Source of the DNA: Winogradskyella forsetii
GTDB lineage: Bacteria; Bacteroidota; Bacteroidia; Flavobacteriales; Flavobacteriaceae
Assembly: GCF_013394595.1 (NCBI RefSeq)
Contig: NZ_CP053348.1
Span: forward strand, 372,001 to 436,000
Direction of reading: 5' to 3'
Length of the DNA stretch: 64,000 nucleotides
In this document: positions 17,230-26,547 of the stretch, in pieces
Position numbering within the stretch: position 1 is the first letter of the stretch
How the letters are laid out: the number at the start of each line of letters is the position of its first letter
Notes under the pieces: generated by a model
Seen by the model: only the letters and a program-made list of their open reading frames with translations
Told to the model about the DNA's origin: nothing
Databases searched by the model: none
Position numbers and translations under genes: made by a program

Positions 17230-19353
17230 ATGAAAACACATTTATTAAGTTTCGGAATCATATTAACGATATTCTCGTGCAATACAAGTGAAAAACAAAC
17301 CACAGAAATCACATCGCCAAACGAAAAGGTGACCGTGAATTTCAATGTAAATAAGGAAGGACAACCATTTTACCTAGTTAAATTCAACAATAAAACAGTT
17401 GTAGATACCTCTTATTTAGGTTTTGAATTTAAAAATGCTCCGGCTTTCAATAAAAATTTCAAAATTAAAAATACAAGCACTTCAACTTTTAATGAAACAT
17501 GGCAAATGCCTTGGGGAGAACAATTGGATGTCGTTAACAATTATAATGAGTTAAAAATTGAACTTCAGGAAAAAACAAGTCCTGAACGACTTTTAAATAT
17601 CGTATTTAAGGTTTATGACGATGGTATCGGTTTCCGGTACGAATTCCCAGAACAAGAGAATTTAAAAGACGATATTTTCATCACAGAAGAACATACCGAA
17701 TTCAACTTAACAGAGGATTACAAAACCTTCTGGATTCCTGGAGATTGGGACATTTACGAGCATTTATACAATACCACAAAACTTTCAGAAATTGATGCTT
17801 TACAATTTGCCAATCACAAAAATTTAGCTCAAACTTATATTCCAGAAAATGCAGTGAACACACCAGTCACTATGGTTGGTAATGATGGCACGCATTTAAG
17901 TTTTCACGAAGCAGCATTAATTGATTATTCAGGTATGACCTTAAAAGTGGACACCAAAAATTTGAACTTAAAAAGCAATTTGGTAGGTTCAGAAAACACA
18001 GATTATAAGGTAAAGAAAACCATGCCATTCCATACACCATGGCGAACCATTCAAATTACGGATAATGCACCAGATTTAATTGAATCCAAACTCATCGTGA
18101 ATCTTAACGAACCAAATAAATTAGGCGATGTGTCTTGGTTTAAACCTATGAAATATACTGGTGTGTGGTGGGAAATGCACTTAGGGAAATCCTCATGGGA
18201 TTACGGAATGACACAAGATATGAGTACATGGACCGATGGTGGAAAATCGCATGGCAGACACGGCGCAACAACAGAAAATGTAAAGAATTTCATTGATTTT
18301 TCAGCAAAGAATAATATTGGTGGCGTTTTAGTTGAAGGCTGGAATACAGGCTGGGAACATTGGATTGGTTTTGAGGACAGAGAAGGGGTTTTCGATTTCG
18401 TAACACCGTATCCAGATTATGATATTGTCGAGGTGGTACGATATGGAAAGGAAAAAGGAGTTGACATCATTATGCATCATGAAACCTCTGCGGCAACCGA
18501 AACTTACGAAAAGCAACAAGATACAGCCTATGCTTTAATGCAGAAATACGGAATGCATGCTGTAAAATCAGGTTATGTCGGTAAAATTTTACCAAAAGGT
18601 GAATATCATCACGGACAATATATGGTGAATCACTATAACAACGCAGCCATAAAAGCAGCAAAATATGAAGTAGCAGTTAATGCCCATGAACCGATTAAGG
18701 CGACAGGGTTACGCAGAACCTATCCAAATATAATTTCGAGGGAAGGTTTACGTGGACAAGAGTTTAATGCGTGGGCAAGTGATGGTGGCAATCCACCAGA
18801 GCATTTACCAATTGTGGCTTTTACAAGAATGTTATCTGGACCTATTGATTATACACCTGGTATTTTCAACATTAAATTTGATGAATACAAAAAGGACAAT
18901 CAAGTCAATACAACCATTGCTCAGCAATTGGCTTTGTATGTGGTCATTTACAGTCCTGTACAAATGGCAGCCGATTTGGTGGAGCATTATGAAGCTAATC
19001 CAGAACCTTTTCAGTTCATCAAGGATGTTGGCGTAGATTGGGAAAAAACTGTCGTTTTAAATGGCGAAGTTGGCGATTTTGTGACCATTGCCAGAAAAGA
19101 GCGTCAAACTGGTAATTGGTTTGTTGGTGGAATAACCGATGAAAACTCGAGAAGTATGGAGTTAACATTCGATTTTTTAGAGGAGAACCAAAACTACGAA
19201 GCCATACTCTATAAAGATGGAGAAAAGGCACATTGGGACAATAATCCTTTGGATATCAACATTGAAAAGATGGAACTTAATAAGGAATCAAAATTAAGTG
19301 TAAAGTTAGCTGAAGGTGGAGGTTTTGCCATTAGCCTTATGAAGAAACAATAA
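17230..19353 (+). CDS. GH97 alpha-glucosidase lipoprotein, inverting (SusB-like)
   Basis: A 707-residue lipoprotein (lipobox IFSC, Cys17). The N-terminal beta-sandwich domain is followed by the barrel with GGVLVEGWNTGWEHW, DIIMHHETS (Glu418), NAHEPIKATGLRRTYPN (Glu487) and SREGLRGQEFNAW (Glu505, Glu511). The spacings 69, 18 and 6 residues are those I recall for SusB residues Glu439, Glu508, Glu526 and Glu532, so the calcium-dependent inverting type is indicated rather than the retaining alpha-galactosidase type. It should release glucose from maltooligosaccharides in the periplasm and completes the sus-like set. Confidence 0.94.
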   Translation: MKTHLLSFGIILTIFSCNTSEKQTTEITSPNEKVTVNFNVNKEGQPFYLVKFNNKTVVDTSYLGFEFKNAPAFNKNFKIKNTSTSTFNETWQMPWGEQLDVVNNYNELKIELQEKTSPERLLNIVFKVYDDGIGFRYEFPEQENLKDDIFITEEHTEFNLTEDYKTFWIPGDWDIYEHLYNTTKLSEIDALQFANHKNLAQTYIPENAVNTPVTMVGNDGTHLSFHEAALIDYSGMTLKVDTKNLNLKSNLVGSENTDYKVKKTMPFHTPWRTIQITDNAPDLIESKLIVNLNEPNKLGDVSWFKPMKYTGVWWEMHLGKSSWDYGMTQDMSTWTDGGKSHGRHGATTENVKNFIDFSAKNNIGGVLVEGWNTGWEHWIGFEDREGVFDFVTPYPDYDIVEVVRYGKEKGVDIIMHHETSAATETYEKQQDTAYALMQKYGMHAVKSGYVGKILPKGEYHHGQYMVNHYNNAAIKAAKYEVAVNAHEPIKATGLRRTYPNIISREGLRGQEFNAWASDGGNPPEHLPIVAFTRMLSGPIDYTPGIFNIKFDEYKKDNQVNTTIAQQLALYVVIYSPVQMAADLVEHYEANPEPFQFIKDVGVDWEKTVVLNGEVGDFVTIARKERQTGNWFVGGITDENSRSMELTFDFLEENQNYEAILYKDGEKAHWDNNPLDINIEKMELNKESKLSVKLAEGGGFAISLMKKQ

Positions 19354-19371
19354 TTAAATTGATAACGCCTT

Positions 19372-19860
19372 ATGAAAAACATAATTACAATACTTGCTTT
19401 GCTGCTGTGCTTCAATGGTGCGTTTGCTCAAGTAGGAGTCGGCACTACGGATCCTAAAAGTACATTGGATATTAATGGGAATTTATCGCTTAAGGTTGTG
19501 AGTTTAAATGGTGGACCTGGTGGTTCTGCTACTCCTATAGACGATGGTGTTTATATAAACTTATCTCCAACTCCCTTTAATGTTGAGTTTATTCTGCCTG
19601 ATGCCACAACAGTTCCTGGAAGAATATATATTCTAAGGAATATATCAGATTCAGAAAACGCACTAATATATACATTCGGAGCAAATGCCACTGCTGGAGC
19701 AGGAGTTGAATTTTTTCGAGGAGATGGAAGAAATAGTCAAGGACCACTTGGTTCTGTAACAATGGCGCCAGATATTGGAAATGATGGTGGAGACATTACT
19801 AAAACATTAATCTTTATTAGTGATGGTTCCAACTGGACTTATGGACATTTAGGACTTTAG
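19372..19860 (+). CDS. Secreted protein of unknown function with flavobacterial QVGVGTTDP head
   Basis: The 162-residue product has a signal peptide ending GAFAQ, directly followed by VGVGTTDPKSTLDINGN, a head common at the start of flavobacterial surface proteins. The rest is rich in Gly, Asn and beta-strand-like stretches, ending FISDGSNWTYGHLGL. It follows GH97 by 18 bases, so it may share the transcript, but nothing visible connects it to sugar use. Function unknown; an extracellular or adhesin-like role is a guess from the head motif. Confidence 0.7.
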   Translation: MKNIITILALLLCFNGAFAQVGVGTTDPKSTLDINGNLSLKVVSLNGGPGGSATPIDDGVYINLSPTPFNVEFILPDATTVPGRIYILRNISDSENALIYTFGANATAGAGVEFFRGDGRNSQGPLGSVTMAPDIGNDGGDITKTLIFISDGSNWTYGHLGL

Positions 19861-20050
19861 TTTATTTTAATAGACGGATAATATTGCTTTCTTCTTTCAT
19901 TTAATAAAATTGATGTTTTAAAATGTTCCTATTATTAATGTTTAACGTCAAGAGTATCCTTTAATAATTGATAAAACCAATGTAAGATAGTAGAGCTAAA
20001 AGCGACTAGTTCAATTATACGTATCTTAGTATACTAAACCAACCACAGTT

Positions 20051-22429
20051 TTGGACATAAACGAGCACATAGAAACACCCTTTGAGATTAAAATTAGTTT
20101 CAATAAAATATTAAATCAGTATGAAAATTTGATTGCTGCTGATAATGATTTTATTGCGGCTAATGCACGACGTGTTTTGAAAATAGCAGAAGAGAATCCC
20201 ATTTTAAGAGATGGTTTTAGTGATTTTTCATTATTAAAAACCTACGAAAAAGAAATAGAGGGATTGCTTCAAGATGCTTTCAGTCCTTTGTTGACTAAAA
20301 ACGAGATTAAAACAGCGACTATTCCGTTTCATAATTTTACGTTTAACCGATCAGAACGTTTTAAAAATATATTAAAGACAGCAGGTGATGATTTTGAACT
20401 ACAAATATTGAATATGCCTGCAGACGAGAAATATATTTTTGTCTGTGCTGTGATTTTAAACTTTTGCTACGGTTACAATATCAATTTCAAGCGTCCTTTT
20501 TTCTACGAAATACCAGATGCCAATGGCGTAATGCGCTATTATAAAATGCTGTACAATGCAGATTTTATTGAAATAATTCCAAAAGAAAATGCGCCAAAAA
20601 TAACAAAATCAGATTTTGACGAACTATTGGATAATTTTGAAAATATAGAATTATGGAAGGAAAAATTTCCGCCAAATAGTTACGTTTTTAAAGGCTTTGT
20701 AATTTCAAATCTTTTTGATATTACGGACGACCAGTCCATATCTAATATAAAAACAGGTTTAATAGGCGATGACAAGCGAAAAAGTAAAAGCTTTATGGAA
20801 AACTTCCATGAGATATTTCGTTCGCTGTTAGGCTTAAAGGATATTCATGTTGGTTTTTCTACATACAATAAGGATGAAGATTCCTTTGAGCGCGTTTATG
20901 GTTCAGGCATGAAGAGTTTTTTATTAAATGATTTAGAAACGTCTCACTGCTCGGATACTTTGTGCAATTGGTCTTATAATCGCTTACTAAACGAAAAAAA
21001 ATATTTTTCTATTTCAGATGTCAAAAAGCAATTTGAACATCCAGATAGAAATGCACCACACATAAAAATTCTGAACCAACAAGGTATACAAAGTGCTATT
21101 TTTGCGCCAATTACAAACGATGAAGGTTTAATGGGTATACTCGAAATTGTATCAGAAAAGCCAAAAGTTTTAAACAGTATCAATGCGAATAAATTAGCAG
21201 ATGTTATGCCTTTTATTGTTTCTGCGGTCGAACGGTCAAAGAAGGAAGAAGAGAATTTAATCGAAGCTATTATTCAAAAAGAATGTACGTCCATTCATAA
21301 AAGTGTACATTGGAAATTCGTTCAAGAAGCAAGACATTACATCAAAGAGCAGCTAGAAAATAATGAAACACCAACCTTCAAAAAAATAGCGTTTGATGAT
21401 GTTTATCCTTTATTTGGGCAATTAGATGTGAAAGGCTCGTCTGATGCTAGAAATTTGGCAACTCAAAAGGATTTACAATTGCAACTTGGTTATGCCGAAA
21501 AAATCTTGAATAAAACACTGGATGAGAAAAGTCTGCCCATTTACGAACAGATAAAATTCCAAATTTCAGAATATAGTTCAGCTTTAAAAGACCATTTTAA
21601 AGTTGATAGTGAGCATGCGATAACCGTATTTTTAACCAAAGAAGTTTTACCGGTATTTCAACTTATCGCTGATACACAACCACTTGTTAAAAAAGAAATA
21701 GAGGATTATTTTAGTAAGTTGGATAAAGAATTGGGAGTCGTTTATTTTTACAGGAGACATTATGATGAAACCGTGAAGTTGATAAACAACAATATGTCTT
21801 CTTTATTGGATGAAAAGCAGCTTGAAGCGCAGAAAATGTACCCTCATTTTTTTGAAAGATTTAAAACCGACGGTGTAGAACACAATATGTATATAGGAGA
21901 GTCCATAACAAAGGATGATAGTTTCAATGTGATCTACTTATACAATTTAAGGTTGTGGCAACTTCAGGTGATGTGCGAGATGGAGAACGAATATTATCAA
22001 AACCGACACGACTATCCCGTTTCTTTAGATGTAGCTTCGATGATTTTAGTTTTTAATCAGCCTTTATCCATCCGATTTAGAATGGATGAAAAACGTTTTG
22101 ATGTTGATGGAACCTACAACGCACGTTACGAAGTGGTAAAAAAACGTGTCGATAAAGCGTACATTAAAGGTACTGAAGAACGTATTACCCAAAAAGGAAA
22201 ACTAACTATAGTATATTCTCAAAAAGAAGACGAAGAAGAATATGAAAGATATATTAAGTTTCTGCAGTCCAAAAAAGTTTTAGATAATGATTTAGAATAT
22301 CTTGAACTTGAAGATTTACAGGCTATTACGGGATTGAAAGCATTGCGAATTAGTATGCTCTATCATAATAATAAAGATGATAAAACATTCTATACTTATA
22401 ATGATTTAATGGAAACCATTAAAGCCTAG
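20051..22429 (+). CDS. Large GAF-domain-like cytoplasmic protein, TTG start
   Basis: A 792-residue protein without signal peptide or membrane segment. The only start that uses the whole frame is TTG at 20051, because an in-frame TAG lies at 20027 and no ATG occurs near. Residues about 245-400 look like a GAF domain (MENFHEIFRSLLGLKDIHVG; APHIKILNQQGIQSAIFAPI; GLMGILEIVSEKP). The N-terminal part and C-terminal half (ending YHNNKDDKTFYTYNDLMETI) are not recognised. Flavobacterial proteins of this size and form are annotated as GAF proteins of unknown function. Its 3' end overlaps the convergent HD gene by 24 bases. Confidence 0.7.
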   Translation: MDINEHIETPFEIKISFNKILNQYENLIAADNDFIAANARRVLKIAEENPILRDGFSDFSLLKTYEKEIEGLLQDAFSPLLTKNEIKTATIPFHNFTFNRSERFKNILKTAGDDFELQILNMPADEKYIFVCAVILNFCYGYNINFKRPFFYEIPDANGVMRYYKMLYNADFIEIIPKENAPKITKSDFDELLDNFENIELWKEKFPPNSYVFKGFVISNLFDITDDQSISNIKTGLIGDDKRKSKSFMENFHEIFRSLLGLKDIHVGFSTYNKDEDSFERVYGSGMKSFLLNDLETSHCSDTLCNWSYNRLLNEKKYFSISDVKKQFEHPDRNAPHIKILNQQGIQSAIFAPITNDEGLMGILEIVSEKPKVLNSINANKLADVMPFIVSAVERSKKEEENLIEAIIQKECTSIHKSVHWKFVQEARHYIKEQLENNETPTFKKIAFDDVYPLFGQLDVKGSSDARNLATQKDLQLQLGYAEKILNKTLDEKSLPIYEQIKFQISEYSSALKDHFKVDSEHAITVFLTKEVLPVFQLIADTQPLVKKEIEDYFSKLDKELGVVYFYRRHYDETVKLINNNMSSLLDEKQLEAQKMYPHFFERFKTDGVEHNMYIGESITKDDSFNVIYLYNLRLWQLQVMCEMENEYYQNRHDYPVSLDVASMILVFNQPLSIRFRMDEKRFDVDGTYNARYEVVKKRVDKAYIKGTEERITQKGKLTIVYSQKEDEEEYERYIKFLQSKKVLDNDLEYLELEDLQAITGLKALRISMLYHNNKDDKTFYTYNDLMETIKA

Positions 22430-23677
22430 GCGATTTTCGCTATCCTCAAAATATCCTTGATTATAAACCGTCAAAACATCATCAATATCAGAACCAGGAT
22501 TGGTTTTTATAGCAATGGCAAACGAAATTAAGGATACAATGATTCCGATCATAAAGACCGTATAGGTTATACGCAATAATCTGTATTTTCGTTCCAATAC
22601 AACACCCAAGAAATAGAGATCTTTAGTTAGTGCCTTATAAATATAATCTCGGTCTTTGACCATTTCGCCAATAGCCCATTCGTATTCCTCTAATTTCATT
22701 TTATGGAAATTACCGAAAAAACTTAAATTTACCTTTTGGTTCTTGACATCTTCCTTGGTAAATTGGCCACTAGTAACATTGGGACGTGTAGCGATTATGG
22801 ATAAAATCATGGAAACTACACAAAATAACGTGAATATAACTGTAGGCCAAGTTAAATAAGGATTATTGTCTAATTTAGAAATAAGATTGGCAAGAACAAC
22901 GGAAATAATAATGGCATTGACAGACAATAAAATATTTGCTTTGGTATCCGCAATATCGCTCAATTTAATGTGGTTTCTGAGTGCCACTCTATAAAACGTC
23001 TGCACACCACGTGATGAACTTTCATCTTTATATTTTGCTTTGAGTTTGGCCTTTTGCTTTTCAATATTAAGTTTCTTTTTACGCTTTTTCTTTTTCTTTA
23101 ATAGTTTGGCTAAGTTTTTTTCCTTTTGTGCTTGCCAGTTCTTTAAGGCATATTCTGTATAAAACTCGTGCTCTTTTGTGAGGACTTCAATATTCTCTTT
23201 TCGCCATTCGGAAGGTGTAAAGCTTACTCTGCCCTGTACTTCCAATTCTTTTCTCAAAAACTCACTAGCCTCTCTAAAATAGTCCTTCCCAAAATGTGAG
23301 GAATCGGCATCACGTATTATTTTCTCTAGTTTTTTAGTAGGTTTGGTATCAAACTTAGTCGCCATGATACAGTCGGCAACTGATTTAATAATGTCTTCAT
23401 CTACCTTTTTTTCTTTCAAAAATTTAGTGGCTATTCTTACACCTTCCTCTTCATGGTTATCACAGCCCTTGGTATAACCTACATCATGGAGTAAAGCCGT
23501 AAGCTCTAATATTTTTGCTTCTTTTTCAGTGACATCAGAATTTTCTATGAGTTCCCTTGTACTTCGCAATACGCGTTCGGTATGCGTATAGTTATGATAT
23601 ATAAAAGTACTTGGTAGTTCGTTTTTTATGAGGTTAAAAACGAATTCCTGAGTTTCTTCAATTAGAGACTTTGACAT
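22406..23677 (-). CDS. HD phosphohydrolase fused to a Pycsar-effector-like (PycTM/DUF5706) membrane domain
   Basis: The 423-residue protein has an N-terminal HD domain: His28 and His32 in YHNYTHTERV, LLHDVGY (His64-Asp65) and RDADSSHFG (Asp123). A lysine-rich linker covers about 183-217. The C-terminal part (RNHIKLSDIADTKANILLSV; two hydrophobic helices about 248-267 and 276-297; FFGNFHKMKLEEYEWAI; third helix about 368-390) matches what I know of the DUF5706/Pycsar effector family. HD domains hydrolyse nucleotides, so the protein may couple cyclic-nucleotide turnover to a membrane effector. No cyclase gene is adjacent. It converges on and overlaps the GAF-like gene. Confidence 0.8.
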   Translation of the reverse strand: MSKSLIEETQEFVFNLIKNELPSTFIYHNYTHTERVLRSTRELIENSDVTEKEAKILELTALLHDVGYTKGCDNHEEEGVRIATKFLKEKKVDEDIIKSVADCIMATKFDTKPTKKLEKIIRDADSSHFGKDYFREASEFLRKELEVQGRVSFTPSEWRKENIEVLTKEHEFYTEYALKNWQAQKEKNLAKLLKKKKKRKKKLNIEKQKAKLKAKYKDESSSRGVQTFYRVALRNHIKLSDIADTKANILLSVNAIIISVVLANLISKLDNNPYLTWPTVIFTLFCVVSMILSIIATRPNVTSGQFTKEDVKNQKVNLSFFGNFHKMKLEEYEWAIGEMVKDRDYIYKALTKDLYFLGVVLERKYRLLRITYTVFMIGIIVSLISFAIAIKTNPGSDIDDVLTVYNQGYFEDSENRLGFNGFH

Positions 23678-23862
23678 GGGTTTTAATAATTTTTGTATGA
23701 TGTGAAATTACAAAAAAGATGTAAGACTTAACATTTATTTTGGCATATGAGTTACAATGAAATCGTATTTTTATACAAAACCGAAATGAAATGTTTTAAT
23801 ATAGTAGTCGACCAACTGAGTTCAATATAAAGAACATTTCTTTTGAATCAAATAGTAAACTA

Positions 23863-25425
23863 ATGCGTTTAAACTTAAGTGATACATTTAATGTAGAATT
23901 GCCCTCTGATTCCAATACGACCAATACGAGACGCCAAGTCTCGAAGGCAGCCTATTCTTATGTGACACCAAAAGTACCGTCGGTTCCCAAATTAATTCAC
24001 GCTTCCAAAGACATGGCTGAAGCAATTGGTTTAGAGCTTGACGCTATAGATTCTCAAGACTTTTTAGATATTTTCTCTGGAGCTAAAGTCTATCCAAAAA
24101 CAAAACCCTATGCCATGGCTTATGCTGGTCATCAATTTGGGAATTGGGCTGGGCAACTTGGCGATGGAAGAGCAATTAATTTGTTTGAAGTAGAGCACAA
24201 TGCTAAACGTTGGGCAATTCAACTCAAAGGATCTGGCGAAACACCATATTCTAGGCAAGGCGATGGTTTGGCCGTTTTACGGTCTTCAATCCGTGAATAT
24301 CTATGCAGCGAGGCCATGTATCATTTGGGTGTGCCAACCACAAGAGCATTGAGTTTAATGTTGTCGGGAGACGATGTGCTTAGAGATATGTTGTACGATG
24401 GTAATCCGGATTATGAAAAAGGCGCTATAGTGGCGAGAGTAGCACCAACTTTTATCAGGTTTGGTAATTTTGAATTGTTCGCAGCCCGAAAAGACACAGA
24501 AAATCTAAAAAAGCTTACAAATTACACCATCAAATATTTTTATCCCGAATTAGGGCAACCGTCCAAAGAAACCTATATCAAATTCTTTGAAGAAGTCACC
24601 AACCGAACTTTAGACATGATTATCCATTGGCAACGTGTTGGTTTTGTACATGGCGTGATGAACACCGATAACATGTCCATTTTGGGTTTAACGATAGATT
24701 ATGGTCCTTATGGTTGGTTGGAAGATTTTGATTTGGGTTGGACACCAAACACAACGGACAGACAGAACAAACGCTATCGTTTTGGCAATCAACCTAGTAT
24801 TGGACTATGGAATTTATTACAACTCGCCAATGCGCTTTATACGTTAATTGAAGAACCTGAACCCCTAGAATCCATTCTCAAACAATATCAAAAAGATTTA
24901 GAGCAAAAATCACTGGATATGATGCGTTCTAAATTAGGGCTGTCACATCAAGAAGAAGCGGATGGAAAATTAGTCACAGATTTGCAAGATTGTTTATTAC
25001 TTTCTGAAACTGATATGACGATTTTCTTCCGATTATTAGCCAATTATAAAACAGGAAACCCGAAAAAAGGTTTAGACATAATCCATGAAGCTTTTTACCA
25101 CCCAGAAGAAATTAAGGGAGCTATTGAAGACCAATGGAAAGTTTGGTTTCAGGCTTACGACCAAAGATTACAAAAAGAGAAGTTATCAGATTCAGAGCGC
25201 CAAAAACATATGAACACTGTAAATCCAAAGTATGTGCTTAGAAATTATATGGCGCAATTAGCTATTGACAAAGCCAACGAAGAAGATTACAGTTTAGTGG
25301 ATGAATTATTTCAACTGCTAAAAAAGCCTTACGATGAACAACCTGAAAATGAAAAATGGTTTGCCAAACGTCCCGAATGGGCAAGACATAAAGTGGGTTG
25401 TTCTATGTTGAGCTGTAGTTCTTGA
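23863..25425 (+). CDS. selO: SelO (YdiU) family pseudokinase protein adenylyltransferase
   Basis: A 520-residue protein with the strongly conserved SelO blocks: YAGHQFGNWAGQLGDGRAI, LKGSGETPYSRQGDGLAVLR, REYLCSEAMYHLGVPTTRAL, and the metal-binding FVHGVMNTDNMSILG followed by DYGPYGWLEDF. The C-terminus reads VGCSMLSCSS, the Cys form of the selenocysteine-containing tail seen in eukaryotic SelO. The family transfers AMP to Ser, Thr or Tyr of other proteins and acts in redox homeostasis. It starts a plus-strand group of redox genes running to 29968. Confidence 0.95.
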   Translation: MRLNLSDTFNVELPSDSNTTNTRRQVSKAAYSYVTPKVPSVPKLIHASKDMAEAIGLELDAIDSQDFLDIFSGAKVYPKTKPYAMAYAGHQFGNWAGQLGDGRAINLFEVEHNAKRWAIQLKGSGETPYSRQGDGLAVLRSSIREYLCSEAMYHLGVPTTRALSLMLSGDDVLRDMLYDGNPDYEKGAIVARVAPTFIRFGNFELFAARKDTENLKKLTNYTIKYFYPELGQPSKETYIKFFEEVTNRTLDMIIHWQRVGFVHGVMNTDNMSILGLTIDYGPYGWLEDFDLGWTPNTTDRQNKRYRFGNQPSIGLWNLLQLANALYTLIEEPEPLESILKQYQKDLEQKSLDMMRSKLGLSHQEEADGKLVTDLQDCLLLSETDMTIFFRLLANYKTGNPKKGLDIIHEAFYHPEEIKGAIEDQWKVWFQAYDQRLQKEKLSDSERQKHMNTVNPKYVLRNYMAQLAIDKANEEDYSLVDELFQLLKKPYDEQPENEKWFAKRPEWARHKVGCSMLSCSS

Positions 25426-25446
25426 TTATAAAAACAAAATAAAATT

Positions 25447-26172
25447 ATGGATTTTTCAAAACTAAAAGTACTGTACATCAATTGTACTTTAAAAAAATCG
25501 CCTGAGCAGAGCCATACGGAAACGCTGATGAAAGTGTCTCAAAATATTCTGAAAAAGGAAAAGGTCTCGTTTGAAACTGTTCGCCTTATAGATTTTGACG
25601 TAGCTCCGGGAATTTATCCAGATATGACAGAACATGGTTGGGACAAAGATGAATGGCCAAGTATTTATAAGAAAGTCAATGAAGTAGATGTGTTAATCGT
25701 CGGAACATCGATTTGGCTAGGAGAAAAATCGTCTGAAGCCCAAAAATTAATTGAACGCCTTTATGCAATGAGCAGCAAAACCAATGATAAAGGACAGTAC
25801 ATTTACTATGGCAAAGTCGGTGGATGCATGGTTACAGGTAATGAAGATGGCATAAAACATTGTGCAATGGGAATCCTATATGCATTACAACACGTCGGCT
25901 ATTCTATTCCACCTCAAGCGGATTGCGGATGGATAGGAGAAGTGGGACCTGGTCCAAGTTATGGAGATACGGAATGGAAAGGAAAAACCAAGGAGCCACC
26001 AGTTGGGTTCGATTCTGAATTTACTAATAGAAATACCACTTTTATGACCTATAATCTTCTGCACTTAGCAAAACTATTGAAAGAAAATAAAGGCTATAGC
26101 AATTACGGTAATTCGCGTGAAGCTTGGGATAGTGGTACACATTGGGCTTTTGATAATCCAGAATATAGATAA
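25447..26172 (+). CDS. Flavodoxin-like NAD(P)H-dependent oxidoreductase
   Basis: The 241-residue product resembles the NADPH-dependent FMN reductase/flavodoxin family: an N-terminal strand LKVLYINCTLKKSPEQSHTE with the phosphate-binding loop, VDVLIVGTSIWLGEKSSEAQ, and GKVGGCMVTGNEDGIKHCAM. It starts 21 bases after selO, suggesting one operon. Reduction of quinones or FMN is the general role; the substrate cannot be told. Confidence 0.85.
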   Translation: MDFSKLKVLYINCTLKKSPEQSHTETLMKVSQNILKKEKVSFETVRLIDFDVAPGIYPDMTEHGWDKDEWPSIYKKVNEVDVLIVGTSIWLGEKSSEAQKLIERLYAMSSKTNDKGQYIYYGKVGGCMVTGNEDGIKHCAMGILYALQHVGYSIPPQADCGWIGEVGPGPSYGDTEWKGKTKEPPVGFDSEFTNRNTTFMTYNLLHLAKLLKENKGYSNYGNSREAWDSGTHWAFDNPEYR

Positions 26173-26235
26173 ACGTAAAATTCGATCTAACAGTTCCTGC
26201 AAGGCATTGTACTGAATTTATTTTCAGTATCTAAA

Positions 26236-26256
26236 AAACCTGGCAGGTTTATAAAA
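26236..26256. repeat. Half copy of the AACCTGCAGGT repeat family
   Basis: AAACCTGGCAGGTTTATAAAA lies 10 bases before the DUF427 gene. It keeps one arm of the palindromes described at 9568 and 17184. Confidence 0.5.
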
Positions 26257-26265
26257 ACACCAACT

Positions 26266-26547
26266 ATGAAAGCCATTTGGAATAATAAAATAATAGCAGA
26301 AAGTAATGATACCGTTGTAATCGAAAACAACCATTATTTCCCACATGAAAGTATAAAGGAAGAGTTCTTTAAACCGAGTGAACTAAATTCTGTATGTCCT
26401 TGGAAAGGAACAGCATCATATTACACTATAGAAGTTGATGGGAAACAAAATACAGATGCAGCTTGGTTTTACCCAGAAGTATCAGAATTAGCAAAAGGTA
26501 TTAAAAATCGAGTCGCATTTTGGCGTGGAGTAAAAATTGAAGACTGA
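26266..26547 (+). CDS. DUF427 domain protein
   Basis: The 93-residue protein begins [20 protein letters not shown] and continues [35 protein letters not shown] and AAWFYPEVS, the standard sequence of the small DUF427 fold. Its biochemical role is unknown. The stop codon overlaps the start of the next gene by one base (TGATG), so the two are translationally coupled. Confidence 0.9.
   Translation: MKAIWNNKIIAESNDTVVIENNHYFPHESIKEEFFKPSELNSVCPWKGTASYYTIEVDGKQNTDAAWFYPEVSELAKGIKNRVAFWRGVKIED

Noticed and set aside
22406..23677. Calling a complete Pycsar defence system
   Set aside because: No uridylate or cytidylate cyclase gene is adjacent; only a fused effector-like domain is present.
23805..23820. 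CAACTGAGT before selO, resembling the loop of the 80-base element
   Set aside because: Only about nine bases agree and neither arm is present; chance similarity is likely.
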